DNA from: Physcomitrium patens
Taxonomy: Eukaryota > Streptophyta > Bryopsida > Funariales > Funariaceae
Reading direction: 5' to 3'
Length of the DNA stretch: 64,000 bases
Assembly: GCF_000002425.4 (NCBI RefSeq)
Contig: NC_037254.1
Span: 16,077,650 to 16,141,649 of the forward strand
Part shown: one piece after another, positions 23,951 through 36,109 of the stretch
How the letters are laid out: each line of letters opens with the position of its first letter
Position numbering within the stretch: the stretch's first letter is position 1
The notes under the pieces: model-generated
Databases searched by the model: none
What the model saw: only the letters and a program-made list of their open reading frames with translations
What the model was told of the DNA's origin: nothing
Program-made: the position numbers and the translations under genes

Positions 23951-25745
23951 TATGAAAATCTCTTCGAACTTCCAAAAAAGCAAAAACAAAAGAAGAAATG
24001 CTCTTTAAGTGTTTATCACTGCTTGATTGGCGGCTGCCAGACACAGGAGAGAGAGAAAGAGAGAGAGTTCAAATATCCATTTCAAAGCTGACCATGAAAG
24101 AGATAAAGTTGATGCTTGCTCAGACGTTTGTTGCAACACCCATACCAATCCCTTCGCTTGATCTGCTGCTTCAGGAGATGATGAATCTCCATGCGTGAAA
24201 AACAATGCATGTGTAAAGATTCTTCTGATGAAGAGCCATTGATCAAAGGAATACCAACATTGATTCTGTAGTGCAACACACACACACACACGCACGCACA
24301 ATTTTCAGATTGCAAGTCTCGTATGTAGTTCACACCCGGGAGAAAGTGACGAAATAACTCGGAAGGTCCTTTCGTGAAAACTACCGACTACGTTCCTGAG
24401 AACGAAAACCTCCCTTATCGTCTCCACCAGACAACTCTCACTCTCAGCAAAACACCTAATCCTAATCGCAAGTTGCCGACCTGATAAGATGCACTTAGTT
24501 AAGCAGCTAAAGGAACGCAATTCCACGAGAAAGGAAGCTTCAACTAGCTACAGTACAAATCCTACATTTCATGAAATTCACAATGGGAGACAGTCGTTTT
24601 CTATCACAGTACAAGGACCATGCTCTCCTTCCAAAGCACGTACAGCAAGGTCTGACAAGGAGATTCTGCCAAAAAGCAGGGTGGCCTGGCAAGTACTGGT
24701 TTCCAGTTGATACGGTTGCAGAAATCATCACTGTACAGCGGGGGGTTTATCAACGTTATCAATGCAATCACGACTCACGCGCTTGACGTTGAGATAAAGA
24801 CACCACCGGAACTGCACTGCAACTTAAAAGAGAAGAGCATCCCCCTTGCGCTTGGAACAAGGTCAACAAACCCGCCCACCTCCTTCAAAATCCTCCCTCG
24901 GAGCTCCCCCAACCAAAAAAACACAAGCAATCACACCCAATTCGCAAGAGAGCGTGCATGGTTTACCACTCCGGAACGATGCCCTCCTACCTTTTTATAC
25001 CCACATTTCCGCCCATTAAATAACCCTCCATCATCCACATTAGTCGTGTAGATTCCAGCACGTGCAATATTTCGGCCTAAACGTGGTGCCGAAAATTACA
25101 CCGGTGAGCGGTAGTGCTCAGCCCTGAAAGAGCAGTAGGACTGTCAGTACTCTATATTGACCCACATGCTCGAAAGAGCCGCAAAAGGTCCCCCCCCCCT
25201 TTTTTGCAATGATGCGAACGCATTTTCTACTCTTCGTAGCAGTGCCGACCACACTCTGCGCTTTTTCCCTCACCCCCTCCCTCCCTCCGCTCGTTTCCCT
25301 GTCTGGCTCCCCCCTTCGCTCCGTCGTCGTCGTCGTCGACGCTCATTGCAAGCAAGGGGGACGATATGGTTTCTACGCTGCCCCACCACCGCAACCCACC
25401 ATTCCGGCCCTCCCGCCCGCCAGGCAGCTCCTTCGCCATTGCCGTAACCAGCCGGAGCCCTGCCTCGATTCGTGTGCCCCGGTGATGATGCTGCACACGA
25501 CTCTCCACGCCAACTCCGTTTTCACACCCTCGCTCCCTCGCTTTGTCCGCGCCCCGACTTCGGCTCCCTTCGCCGCAGCTTTGCCGTAAGATACCCCCCC
25601 CCTTTTGCCCTCGTGGCAGTGGGATCCGACGTGGATCCCGATTCCGGTGCTGGATTCAAGAAGTCTGTTAAAGGGGGATGGAGAGTGGTGGAATGGATTG
25701 GAAGTGGGGCCCATATGGACTTGATTTCGACTCATGTCGGTTTTA
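23951..25745. other. P450 upstream region and GC-rich stretch without recognised gene
   Basis: The first few hundred bases should hold the P450 promoter and 5' UTR. They include a GA-rich run at 24047-24067 and a CA-rich run at 24276-24298. From about 25190 to 25610 the plus strand is pyrimidine-rich with C runs (25190-25199, 25594-25602) and a (CGT)n run at 25322-25339. Open frames exist on both strands here but overlap each other, are low-complexity and match no family I know. They are not annotated as genes. Confidence 0.6.
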
Positions 25746-27262
25746 CTTAGCAAATAAAATTTATATTTCTAACGTATGATGTTGTTGTAGTTAGTGATCT
25801 TAGTTAGGGTTATGGATACAAGCATGTTTTTAGTGGTGTAAGGTTTATATAACAATAACAATCAATCAACATTTGTATGCATCTACAATTTGTAAAAGTA
25901 GTATAGCTAAAGCAAAGAGGACAATGCACATTGATAAGGCATTAGAGTATAAAAAGAACCATAGAGGTATACATTAAGGCATTCTAATGATTATTTTTTT
26001 TTTTATTGAGAGAATAGTCAAATTGGATGAGAACCTTTGAATCCTTGAAAGAATCACAAGGTATAGAGTATTTAGAAGAATGTTCAAAAATTCTTTAGGT
26101 TTCTTACTTTAAAATCTTAACTACATTGTTGAAGTGGATAATGGAAGAATAAAATAAGTGATGCTTTAAAATATTTAATAGTAGCTTGATATGGAAAAGA
26201 TGTATCTCTAAACATAACTCCTTAATAATATTTTGTTCAATTATATATATATATATATATATATATATTTAAAAGGTGGTAGATTGATATTAAACAAAAA
26301 AATTAATAAAAGATATTTCTTAATGAATATAAGGATTCTAAAAATTATCAAATAATAACAACTATATAATCAATATAGAAATTTTGTAACAACTGCATAA
26401 TACAAGTATAGATTCTTAATTTTAACTCATTTGCTTAAAATTCATTACAAAATCAAGTTAAGGTTCTTACATACATTATACTCAAAAATATATAATTTTT
26501 TTTCTAGTCTATTATAAATAATATTTATATATTATTTATAAAAAATCTATTAAAGTTAAATTTAGATTTTTAATTACTATTTTTTAAAAAATAAATTAAA
26601 AATCTTTATTTTCTATTATTATTTCTATTACAAGAAAATATATATAATTTTTTTTATTACAACTTCCTACCAAATATATATATTTATTATTTGGATATGA
26701 TAAATTAAAAATAATAATATCAAATATTGGACAAAATTAAGCAAAATAATATCAAACATTGGCCAAAATTAAGCAAAATAAATATACAAAAGATAGCAAC
26801 TATAATTTTTTTTTTAAATTAAAAAATATAAATCAATAAAAATATGGATATCTTTAAGATAGTCCTAAAATAGACACCCATCTTTTTTCTACATGGATAC
26901 CTAATCCCTATCTCTTCTCTTCTTTCCATGCTACACTAACAATATACTTCTAATATAAGTTTTTCAATAATCTAAACAATAACGATAAAAAGTATAAAAA
27001 AATATCATCAAAAAACATACATGAACAACCATACATATAAACATTAACAACATATAAGCTAATCAAAACAAGAATAATAATAATAAAAATAAAAAAAAGA
27101 TATCAATTCATCAAAACCACTACAAAAAAGACATCTTTTTATTTTTTTTATTTTTCTTATTTCTTTAAGCTTTTCCACTAATATTCATATGTATAGATTG
27201 TTATTATTTTTTATTGAATTTTTAAATTTTTAATCTTATTATTACTTCTCTTATTAAGAAAC
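25746..27262. other. AT-rich sequence, no gene
   Basis: Strongly AT-rich DNA with an (AT)n run at about 26242-26268 and no coding signal. It is the pre-insertion neighbour of the sequence at 61243 onward, since element C sits between with a 5-bp duplication, gaaac, on both sides. Confidence 0.7.
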
Positions 27263-27812
27263 TGTCAAGGACAAGAACTTGATAAAAATAAATAAACAAG
27301 TGAGACTCTTCTCAAAGAAAGATGAAAAAATAGAAATATCTAAATATGTATATTAAGAAAGAAATTAAAATGGCTATTGCCAAAAGATAAGAAAACTAGA
27401 GATCCTTGAAACTAGACTAAAAATAAGAAAGGAGTTGACGAGAGTGAAGAAGGCTTCACTCTTGCCTCTATATATACTATCTGTCTAGGAGCTATAAGGC
27501 GACGTTCTATAGGACCTCCAAAAACATGTTGACTTTGTACAACATGTATCTTAACTTGCAAGGCAAGTTTTTTATGTGAACGCCACATAGTTAGCTTGTT
27601 CCGCAAGCTACCAACATGTGTGGCACATGGTTAACTTGTTGACCAAGTTTCTAACCTACCAATCAAGTATAAATACATGTACAGTCAAAACAACATCTAT
27701 GAAGCTTCTAGAAAGTTTATTTAGAAGATATTATGAAATTAACCTATGTTTACTTATTTCTATCTATTCATATCACTTAAGTAAAAATTACAGTAAATAT
27801 TTGTTCATGACA
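27263..27812 (-). repeat. 3' LTR of C (550 bp)
   Basis: In plus-strand coordinates it begins TGTCAAGGACAAG and ends TTCATGACA. The adjoining TTACCCTCTCTTCTAGGG is the complement of the polypurine tract, matching CCTAGAAGGGGGGGTAA next to the LTR of B. Confidence 0.9.
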
Positions 27813-27829
27813 TTACCCTCTCTTCTAGG

Positions 27830-30800
27830 GACGAGTTCCACAAGGAGCGGTACTCACATGTCGAGGAAGTTTAAGATGCGACAAATTATATTTGCCAAAT
27901 ACTTTGATCTTTGTTCTCTTTGAAGGTGATTAAGAGGATCTTCCTCTCGATTGCATCATCTTGAAGGTTGTGACAATCGTAATATCTCGTTCAATAGGTC
28001 AACAAACAAAGGCTCTTCAGTCAAACCCACTGGTTATTGATTCTTAATCTCCTTAACATCACAATTATAAAGAAGCTACAAACAAAGATTGAAAGTAGAA
28101 TGTTAACTTGCTTAGATCTTGTTTCTTTTACAAGGAAGGTTTTCATCTTGATTTTGATGGATATTATCAATGAAAAGCCTCCACTGCCTATGCTGCATTT
28201 ACGAGATTTTATATTGGTTCCCATATCCATTCACTTATACCATATCCGTGCTTATAGCTAAGATATTCTAATTTATTTTGGTGCCCCCTTGAACTTAGCA
28301 CTTCTTCTACTTTGAACACTTCATTATTGTCTACTTCTATAAGAAGAAGTGGAACTTGTCTTCTTCTTAGTATGTCCACTATCTTGTATGGTTCACAAAG
28401 AAATATGTGGAATATTGAATACATTTTCATCGACTTTGATAGGTATAAATGATATGCAACCAGATTGATTTGTGTAGAAATAAAAAATGATTCAAGTCTA
28501 TAATAGTCCAATTTGTCACAAAGACAAGTGGTCTTCATATTACGACAAAGTAACCATACCTTGTCACCTGCATAGAATGGTGGTTATTCCTTTTGATAGA
28601 CATCCGCATTGATCTTTTGTTGTTCTTGAACTTCTTTTAACTACACCTTCATTGTTACATGTAGCTCTGACAAATGATTTGCCAAAGCTTTTGCCGTAGG
28701 ATTATCAGCTTTTGAAAAGTCAAAATTATCAAGTCGTAGATGATAACCATAATTGGTAAAGAAAGATATTTATTTTGTAGAAGAAAGTATCGTGTTATTT
28801 TAAGTAAACTTTGGAAATGGCAAACGATTTGTCCAATCATCTTGTTGGTAGTTGATGGTACATCTTAAATACTAATCCATAACTTGATTAACATGCTTCG
28901 TTTATCTATTAGTTTTAAAATTGAATACTAAAGATAGTTTTATATTTACTTTTAGAATCTTAAAAAAAATCTACTAAAATCTTGATACAAATTCAATTCC
29001 TCTATCCGATATAATATCTTTGGATAATCCATCATAGTAATAGATATTGTTTAGAAAGAGCTTAGTTATTTCTTCACATGTGATAGATTTTGTACATAAT
29101 ACAAAATATGCCATATTGGTAAAACGATCTACTATCACGAATATAGAGTCATAAGAATCTGAGATTCGAAGATCCGTAATAAAATCCATAGGAACAAAAG
29201 ATGTTGATTGTTTTGGAATGGATAATGGCTGAAGAAGTCCATAAGGTTGATGACAAGGAGTTTTTGATCTTGAGCAAACATCACAAGATTATACAAAATC
29301 TTTGACTACCTTCCACATTTGAGGCTACCAAAAATCCCTAGATATTAGTTGCAAAGTTTTATTGTATCTAAAATGGCTTATTGCTGAAAAGTCATGACGA
29401 GCTTAAAGAACACATAATTGAGTTTCACCTTTTGAAATATATAAGTGTCCCTCGAAATATAATAGATTATTCTTGAATTCAAACTTGCAAATAACATGAG
29501 ACATTGAAGGATTTTCCTTAATATCACAAATAAGAAGATCAGACCACATACTTAATTGAACTTGCTTAATAAAAGTTAAATCAATAGTTAGTATTGATTT
29601 CATTGCTCAAAGATGAAGATATCTGGCTTGAAGAAAATTATCCGTTGCTAATCAAAATCAACATCTCTTTCCTTTAGTATAAGGTAAGATCGTCTAGTTA
29701 GTGTATCTGAGAAACCTTGTTATTTTTCTAATCAATAAATGATCTTTAACTCGAATCTTGACAAAAACATACTCCATTATGTTGCGCGACGATTTAAAAT
29801 ATGTGTTGACATAAAATATTCAAGGTTTTTCTGATCTATATACATGGTGAGTAGACTAAATGCACCTCTTGATAATGGCACTATTCTTGAAACAAATCCG
29901 TAATTACAAGAAGTTCTTTGTTGTGGATCTCATACTTGATCTCAGCTCTTGAAAATTTTTTGAAATGCAAAGCTACTGGGTGAAGTTTATCATCTGTTCC
30001 TATTTGTGATAATACAACATCCAAAGCAAAGTTTGATGGATCTATTTCTATAAAAAAATGGCTTAAAAAAATTGACATGATATAAGATTGGTGTAGAAAT
30101 AAAGACTATCTTCAAAGCTTCAAATGCTACTTCTGCTTTTTGATTCCATTGAAGTTTGTCTTTACAAGTCAAACATATAAGTTGAGCTACAACTTGAGAA
30201 AAGTCTTTAATAAAGATCTGATAGTAGTTGGCAAATTCCAAAAAGCATTGGACATCTCTTACTATTTTGGGAATCTTCCAATCCATAATAGCTTGAATTT
30301 TCTTATGATCTATCATAAGTCCATTATTTGAAATGATGTAACCTAAGAAGTTAACTTGAGTACTATAAAATACACACTTTTCTATCTTGGCATAGAGTCC
30401 CGCATCTCTTAGTTTTTGTAACACATGACAAACATGAAGTTTATATTCTTCTATGTTCTTAGAATAGATTAAAATGTCGTCTAGATAACAGACAATAAAA
30501 TCATCTAAAAACTCTCGAAAGACATCATTCATTAGATGTTAGAATGCTATTGGTGCATTTATAAGTCCAAAAGGCATGACATTGTATTCAAAATGTCCAT
30601 ACCTTATTCGAAACACAGTCTTCCATTCATCTCCTTCTTTGATGCATACCAAATTGTATACTCTTCATAGATCTATTTTTGTATAGATCTTAGCTTAATT
30701 CAACTGATCAAGGAGTTAAAATATCAAAGGTAGCGAGTACCTATTCTTGATCGAGATTTTGTTGAGTCTTCAATAATCAACACACATCCACAATGATCCA

Positions 30801-31780
30801 TCTTTTTTCTTCACAAATAAGATTAGAGCTTCTGTTGGAGATTTGGAATGGCATATAAAGTTCTTAGCTACATTCTCTTCAATATACTCCTTGAATTTAG
30901 CCAACTCATTTTGTAATAAACTGTAGATTGATCGAAATGGTGGTTGTACTCCTTCTTCAAGGATAATTGAGCAATCATACAAATGATGTTCTAGAAGAGT
31001 ATCCACATTCTCCATCTCAAATACATCTTAAAAAACTTGATATTGGCTTGGAATGCCACTTGAAGTGTTTCTACAAGTAGAAATAGATACGACATAAATG
31101 ACACAAGGTGATTTTTCATCTACATCATGTTAGAAAGCTCTTGCATGTATAAATATAGGTTTAATTGTACTAAACTTATGACTTTCTACTTAATTAACTA
31201 CGCTCTCAAATATACTTTTAGAAAAGCCAAGACTACGAGAAGTCCAATCTATTTTGAGATTATATTTTTTCAACTATAATAAATCTAAAATGATTGAATT
31301 AGAGGGAGATCTAATGATATTAAATATTACAAAGCTACTATAACTATTAGTTGCTACTTCTTTAGGAAGGATTTCATGAGTAACATCTCTTGAAGACAAC
31401 GGACGACCATCTATGACTTCTATATGAACATATTTGATTTTCTTCATCAAAAGTATGCTATATCTTTTAGCAAATTCTTCATCTAAGAAACATGTTGAGG
31501 CTCTTGAATCTAATAAGGCAAAGGCTTTGTGTTGTACAAACTTATTTTTCAACATATTATCTTTTTTGATAGCCATATTCTTCATTTTATGGTTGTGTCA
31601 CTTCTTTGAGCAATATTGAGTAATATACTTAGGTTCTCCACAATATAAGAACAATCTTTTCTGACAATGATGAGTCTTTTCTTGCTTAGTAAGAGGTTTG
31701 AAATGTACCACATGAATTTGTATATCTTCTACTTTTAAATCTATGTATTGAAGAGATGTTCGTGTTGCCATTGAAGTATA
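27830..31780 (-). pseudogene. pol: Decayed pol of C
   Basis: In order on the minus strand: protease at 31274-31585 with LLDSRAST (normally DSGAS), RT from 31015 down with [15 protein letters not shown] and YLDD at 30476-30487, RNase H at about 29760-30080, the integrase zinc-binding region and core at about 28650-29350 (VIVDRFTNMAYFV; ISDRGIEFVS), and the chromodomain within 28209-28538. The post-chromodomain frame at 27840-28080 has an internal deletion. Stops in every domain show it is dead. Confidence 0.85.
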
Positions 31781-31849
31781 GTAAGATTGAGGTCCATTTG
31801 TATAGTTCTTAGATCAAAATTCAAAAAGACGATTGTCACACTTTACTAC

Positions 31850-32531
31850 AAAGTCAATTTCTTGACTCAATGTTTAAGGATCATGTAAGTTGAACATTAA
31901 TTTTTTTTACCTCATATTGTAATCCATAGAAAAATTAGTTGAGAAGTGCGACATTATTCTATTTGATATCAGTTACAAGTTGTTAAAATTGTGAAGCATA
32001 CAATGTTACTAATCAATTTCCTTGTTGCAAAATATGGATCTTGTTGGTTGCAATACAAATTGCATCATGTTCTCCATACATGGATCAAAACTCTGCAAAA
32101 AAAGCCTCCAGATTATCCAATATTACAGTCTGTTGTTCAAGAAAAGATGAAAACCATGATAATGTTGAGCCTGAACGAAGCTTACTAATAAATTTAACTT
32201 GCGATCCTGGAGTTAGATAGCTTTTGGATTGAAGTTTAATCATAAGTTGTAGTTGATTGATAAAGCTTCTAAACTTTGATCTGGTGCCATCAAACTTCTC
32301 AGATAGGACAATTCTTGGTTCTCTAACACTGGAAGGGTGTTCCACCATAGGAGAAGGGACATGATTTGGTGCAGATATTGAAGTAGCTCTAATCATTTCT
32401 ATATCTTCACTTCCTGCCAATCTTGTTACTCCTTATGGTGGTAAATTGAGTTGATGCATTGCAAGCATTAACTCCTTTAATTGCTCTCGCATTTGTGCCA
32501 TTGCACTCTTCATTTTAGCAAGTTCTACCAT
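31850..32531 (-). pseudogene. gag: Gag of C
   Basis: The frame opens with ATG at 32531 (MVELAKMKSAMAQMREQLKE, a likely coiled coil), hits a TAA at about 32434, then continues as the capsid-like region readable at 32420-32085. That region includes LSEKFDGTRSKFRSFINQLQ, typical of chromovirus gag. A zinc-knuckle region precedes the protease near 31620-31660. It is homologous to the gag of copies M and D. Confidence 0.75.
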
Positions 32532-32711
32532 GATAATACTTAAAAAAGAGAAGATGTCCAATATCGCTCAACACAAATAGAAGACAGGACTTGAGAACAA
32601 AGAAAATACTAAGAACAAAATCACTTCAGAAGAAAAAAATCTACAACTTTTAATACACTTATGTCTTATCAAGAGAAAGGAATAATCTACTCTTAATCAA
32701 GATTAAACAAA

Positions 32712-32723
32712 GCTTTGATATTA
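32712..32723 (-). promoter_or_regulatory. Primer-binding site remnant of C, initiator Met tRNA
   Basis: The minus strand reads TAATATCAAAGC against TGGTATCAGAGC: three differences, all G-to-A. It lies about 20 bp from the LTR edge at 32744. Confidence 0.5.
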
Positions 32724-32743
32724 TAAGTACATTCTTGTCTATC

Positions 32744-32980
32744 TATCAAGGAGAAGAATTTGATAAAAATAAATAAATAAGTGAGACTTTTTTCAAAAAA
32801 AGATGACAAAATAGAAATAACTAAATATGTATATTAAGAAAGAAGTTGGAATGACTATTGTCAAAAGACAAAAAAATTAGAGACCCTTGAAACTTGACTA
32901 GAAGCAAGAAAGGAGTTGACAAATGTGAAGAAGACTTCACTCTTCCTTCTATATATACTATCTATCAAGGAGCTACATGG
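32744..32980 (-). repeat. 5' LTR of C, first part
   Basis: It aligns with 27263-27499. By eye 32 of 237 positions differ, mostly transitions. It is interrupted by D at 32981 and continues at 60931. Confidence 0.85.
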
Positions 32981-33528
32981 TGTCAAGGACATGAATCTCG
33001 AAGAAAGGGAATCCTCAATACACTCTTCTATCACTGAAGAGAACTAGAAAATCATTCAAAAGGTGATGTAATATTAACTAAAATGGCTATTGCCAAAAAC
33101 AAGAAGACTAGAAAGTCTTCTAACAAGACTAAGACTATAAAGACGTTGATAAGAGTGAAGATGGCTTTACTCTTGCCTCCATATATACTATCTAATTAAG
33201 AGCCACATGGCGACGTCCTATAGGACCTCCAACATGTATTGACCTTGCTAGCCACATGTCTTATCTTGCAAGGCAAGTTATCTATGTATGCGCCATATAG
33301 TTGGCTTGTTCTATAAGCTACTACAAGGAGGTAACTTGTTCCATAAGCTACCAATACATGGTTAACTTTTTGGCCAAGTTTTTAACCAACGAATACATCT
33401 AAAGTCAAAATTATATCTATGAAGCTTCTAAGAAGCTTCTCTAGAAGACTCTATAAAATTATTCTATTTTACCTACTTCTACTTAATCATATAAGTAACT
33501 ATTGAGGTAGATATATATGTCCATGACA
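32981..33528 (-). repeat. 3' LTR of D (548 bp)
   Basis: It begins TGTCAAGGACATG and ends GTCCATGACA in plus-strand coordinates. The adjoining TTATCTCCTCTTCTAGGG is the complement of the polypurine tract. Confidence 0.9.
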
Positions 33529-34275
33529 TTATCTCCTCTTCTAGGGACGAGTTCCATGAGGAGCGGTCTTCATATGTTGAGGAAGTCCAAGATGTGGCAA
33601 ATTATATTTACTACATACTCCAATCTTTGCTCTCTTTGAAAATGGTTGATAGGTCCTTTCAACCATCTATAGTGTCCTATACTAACGCGAGAAGATCACT
33701 TTCTAATAAAATCACTAAACATCGAGATTCTCTTCTAAGGTCGTGATACCAAACACATTGTATCTTGCCATCTATTCGAGGAAGGACATGTCGTTCTTGA
33801 GGATCTTCATCTCGATTCCATCGTCTTAAAGGTTGTGACAATCGTAATGTCTCATTTGATAAGTCTGCAAATGAAAGCTCTTGAATTGAATCTACTGGTT
33901 ATTGATTCTCCATCTTATCACAAATATACAAAAGCTACAATGAAAGATAGAAGGTAGAATATTATTTTCCTTTGATCTTGTTTCTTTTATAGCAAAGATT
34001 TTTTATTTTTCATCTTGGTTTTGATGGATATCATTGATGAAAGACTTCAATTATCTTTGTTGTATTTATAAGATTCTTTAATCGCTCCCATGTGCATTCA
34101 CTGATATTGTATCCACGCCAATGAACAAGATATTCTAACCTATTTCGGTGCCACCTTGAGTCTAAGACTTCTTCCACCTCAAATTCTTGGTTATTATCTA
34201 CTTCTATAGAAGGAGGTGGCATTTGTCTTTTTCCCAAGATATTCACTGTCTTATATGGCTCTAGAAGAGACACGT
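33529..34275 (-). pseudogene. pol: D: chromodomain and remnant of the extra frame
   Basis: The chromodomain is well preserved at 34031-34273, with FEVEEVLDSRWHRNRLEYLV then HWRGYNISECTWE. Chromodomains bind histone marks and can steer integration to heterochromatin. The extra frame after it (33550-33930) has lost an internal segment. The insertion of a solo LTR at 34276 separates this part from the rest of integrase. Confidence 0.8.
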
Positions 34276-36109
34276 TGTCGTAATACGTGAAGTCTGGCTA
34301 CAAAATGCTTCGGGCACCTGGCTATGGAAGGAAGAATAGAAATTGTAATAACAAGACCTTAATTCTAATAGAATACTAACAATACTATAATTAGACTATA
34401 ATAATACTAAGTAAGCTTCATCAAATTCAAAAAAATCTCAAAGAAATTTCAAACAAATAATAGAAATTTTTAAAGAAACATTAAAAAGAACACAAATGTC
34501 ATTCAAATACATCTCAATTCAATCTTAATTTAATTCTAATTAAAATCCTATAGAACTTCATTCAAACTTTAAACCAAACTAATTGAATCTTAAAACCTAA
34601 TAAAATCCTAAATCCTAAATCAAACCCTAACCAAATCCTAAAACTTAAATCAAATCCTAACCAAATCCTAAAACTTAAATCAAATCCTAACCAAATCCTA
34701 AACCAAATCCTAATCCAAATCCTAAATCCTAAACCAAACCCTAACCAAATCCTAAACCAAACCCTAACCAAATCCTAAACCAAACTCTAATCCAAACCCT
34801 AAATCAAATCCTAATCCAAATCCTAATTCAAATCCTAAATCCTAAACCAAATCCTAACCAAATCTTCAACCCTAAATCAAATCCTATCCAAATCCTAAAC
34901 CCTAAATCAAATCCTAATCCAAACCCTAAATCCTAAACCAAACCCTAATTCAAATCCTAAACCCTAAACCAAATCCTAATCCAAATCCTAAATCCTAAAC
35001 CAAACCCTAATCCAAATCCTAAACCCCAAACCAAATCCTAACCAAACCCTAAACCAAATCTTAATAATTCCTATAACAGATTTAAACCTCAATAACTAAT
35101 GAATAAACCGTCGATCTTAACTCAATTTTTACAAAATTTTAAAAAATATAAGTGAAAAACAAGCACAAAAAAAATTGATAAGGATCGGAGTTACCAAATT
35201 GACGATATCCTCAAAAATGTGCTAGAGTATTGGCCGGCCTCCTTCTCCAATCTTGATACCAATCTTCCAGAGCCAATATCTCTCCTTTGCACCGTTCGAT
35301 TGATCTCAAAATTCTCATACACATAGAAAAACAAGTCTATAATCCTCTCATATAAGTTTCACTCTAATCCAACTAGTAGATTGCAAGAAATCTTAAAAAC
35401 TCTCAATAGAGCTAAAATTCTACTTTTTGAGACCTTGATCCATTTAAACCTCAATATCCTTCAATTCAACCGTTAGATTGAGTTCAAATTCACAACACAT
35501 ATTGAAAAAAACTATAAACATAAACCCACAAAATTTCACCCATAGATCTATAACAAAACTCTTGAAATCACCTAAAATATAAACCCTATTTTATTTCATA
35601 AAACCCAAGTCATCTCAAACAAACCTTGACTTTGCAAAGCTATTACAAAGTTAATATAAATCCAAATCACCCAAAACCAACACCCATAGAAACCCTATTC
35701 AGTCTTCTATCAAAATCCACTCTCCAATCTACCAAAGAATCCTTGAGTCGCCATCAGAGCATGGTTTTGTGCCTTGGGATCTAATTTCGACCCAGGTTCA
35801 TAACCGGTCCTCTTCGGGTATCAAATTTCGTCTTTTTGAGGAAGTTTTTACTAATTTGCACTTCTAACTTCTCTCTACATATTTCTATATCCTTTATTTT
35901 TCTAATATACCTTTTTTATCTTATTTATGGTCTTACAAAGTAAATAGAAGCATAATTTGCAAATAGGCAATATTAACACCTTTAATTTTTCTACCCTTTG
36001 ACTAATATCTATTTTTTCAAGATAATTTGCTACAATATTTTTGAAGTGATCCCTCAAAATATGATATTTTCTTCACCCTTTTACTTGTTATCCATGTTAC
36101 ATCACAACA
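34276..36109 (-). mobile_element. Solo LTR of the G family inside D (1834 bp)
   Basis: The ends are TGTCGTAATACGTG and ATCACAACA, inverted repeats of one another over about 13 bp with mismatches. Similarity to 1-1410 and 9873-11450 covers its length, and the latter is the 3' LTR of element G. The chromovirus sequence breaks off at 34275 and resumes at 36110. The target duplication is no longer clear. No internal coding region is present, so it is a solo LTR. Confidence 0.8.
34575..35065 (-). repeat. Telomere-like minisatellite inside the solo LTR
   Basis: Repeated units of the type AAATCCTAAACC and AAACCCTAACC, complementary to TTTAGGATTT-like units. It is the best-preserved of the three LTR copies, with many exact CCCTAAA and CCCTAAC heptamers, but the spacing is irregular. 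The open frame on the minus strand (IWLGFDLSFR repeated) is simply the translation of this repeat. Confidence 0.85.

Noticed and set aside
25209..25753. Pro/Ser-rich open frames on both strands
   Set aside because: Low-complexity, mutually overlapping, and driven by GC skew; no motif, no splice-consistent extension.
34562..34771. Open frame with repeated IWLGFDLSFR-like peptide
   Set aside because: It is the translation of the telomere-like minisatellite on the minus strand.
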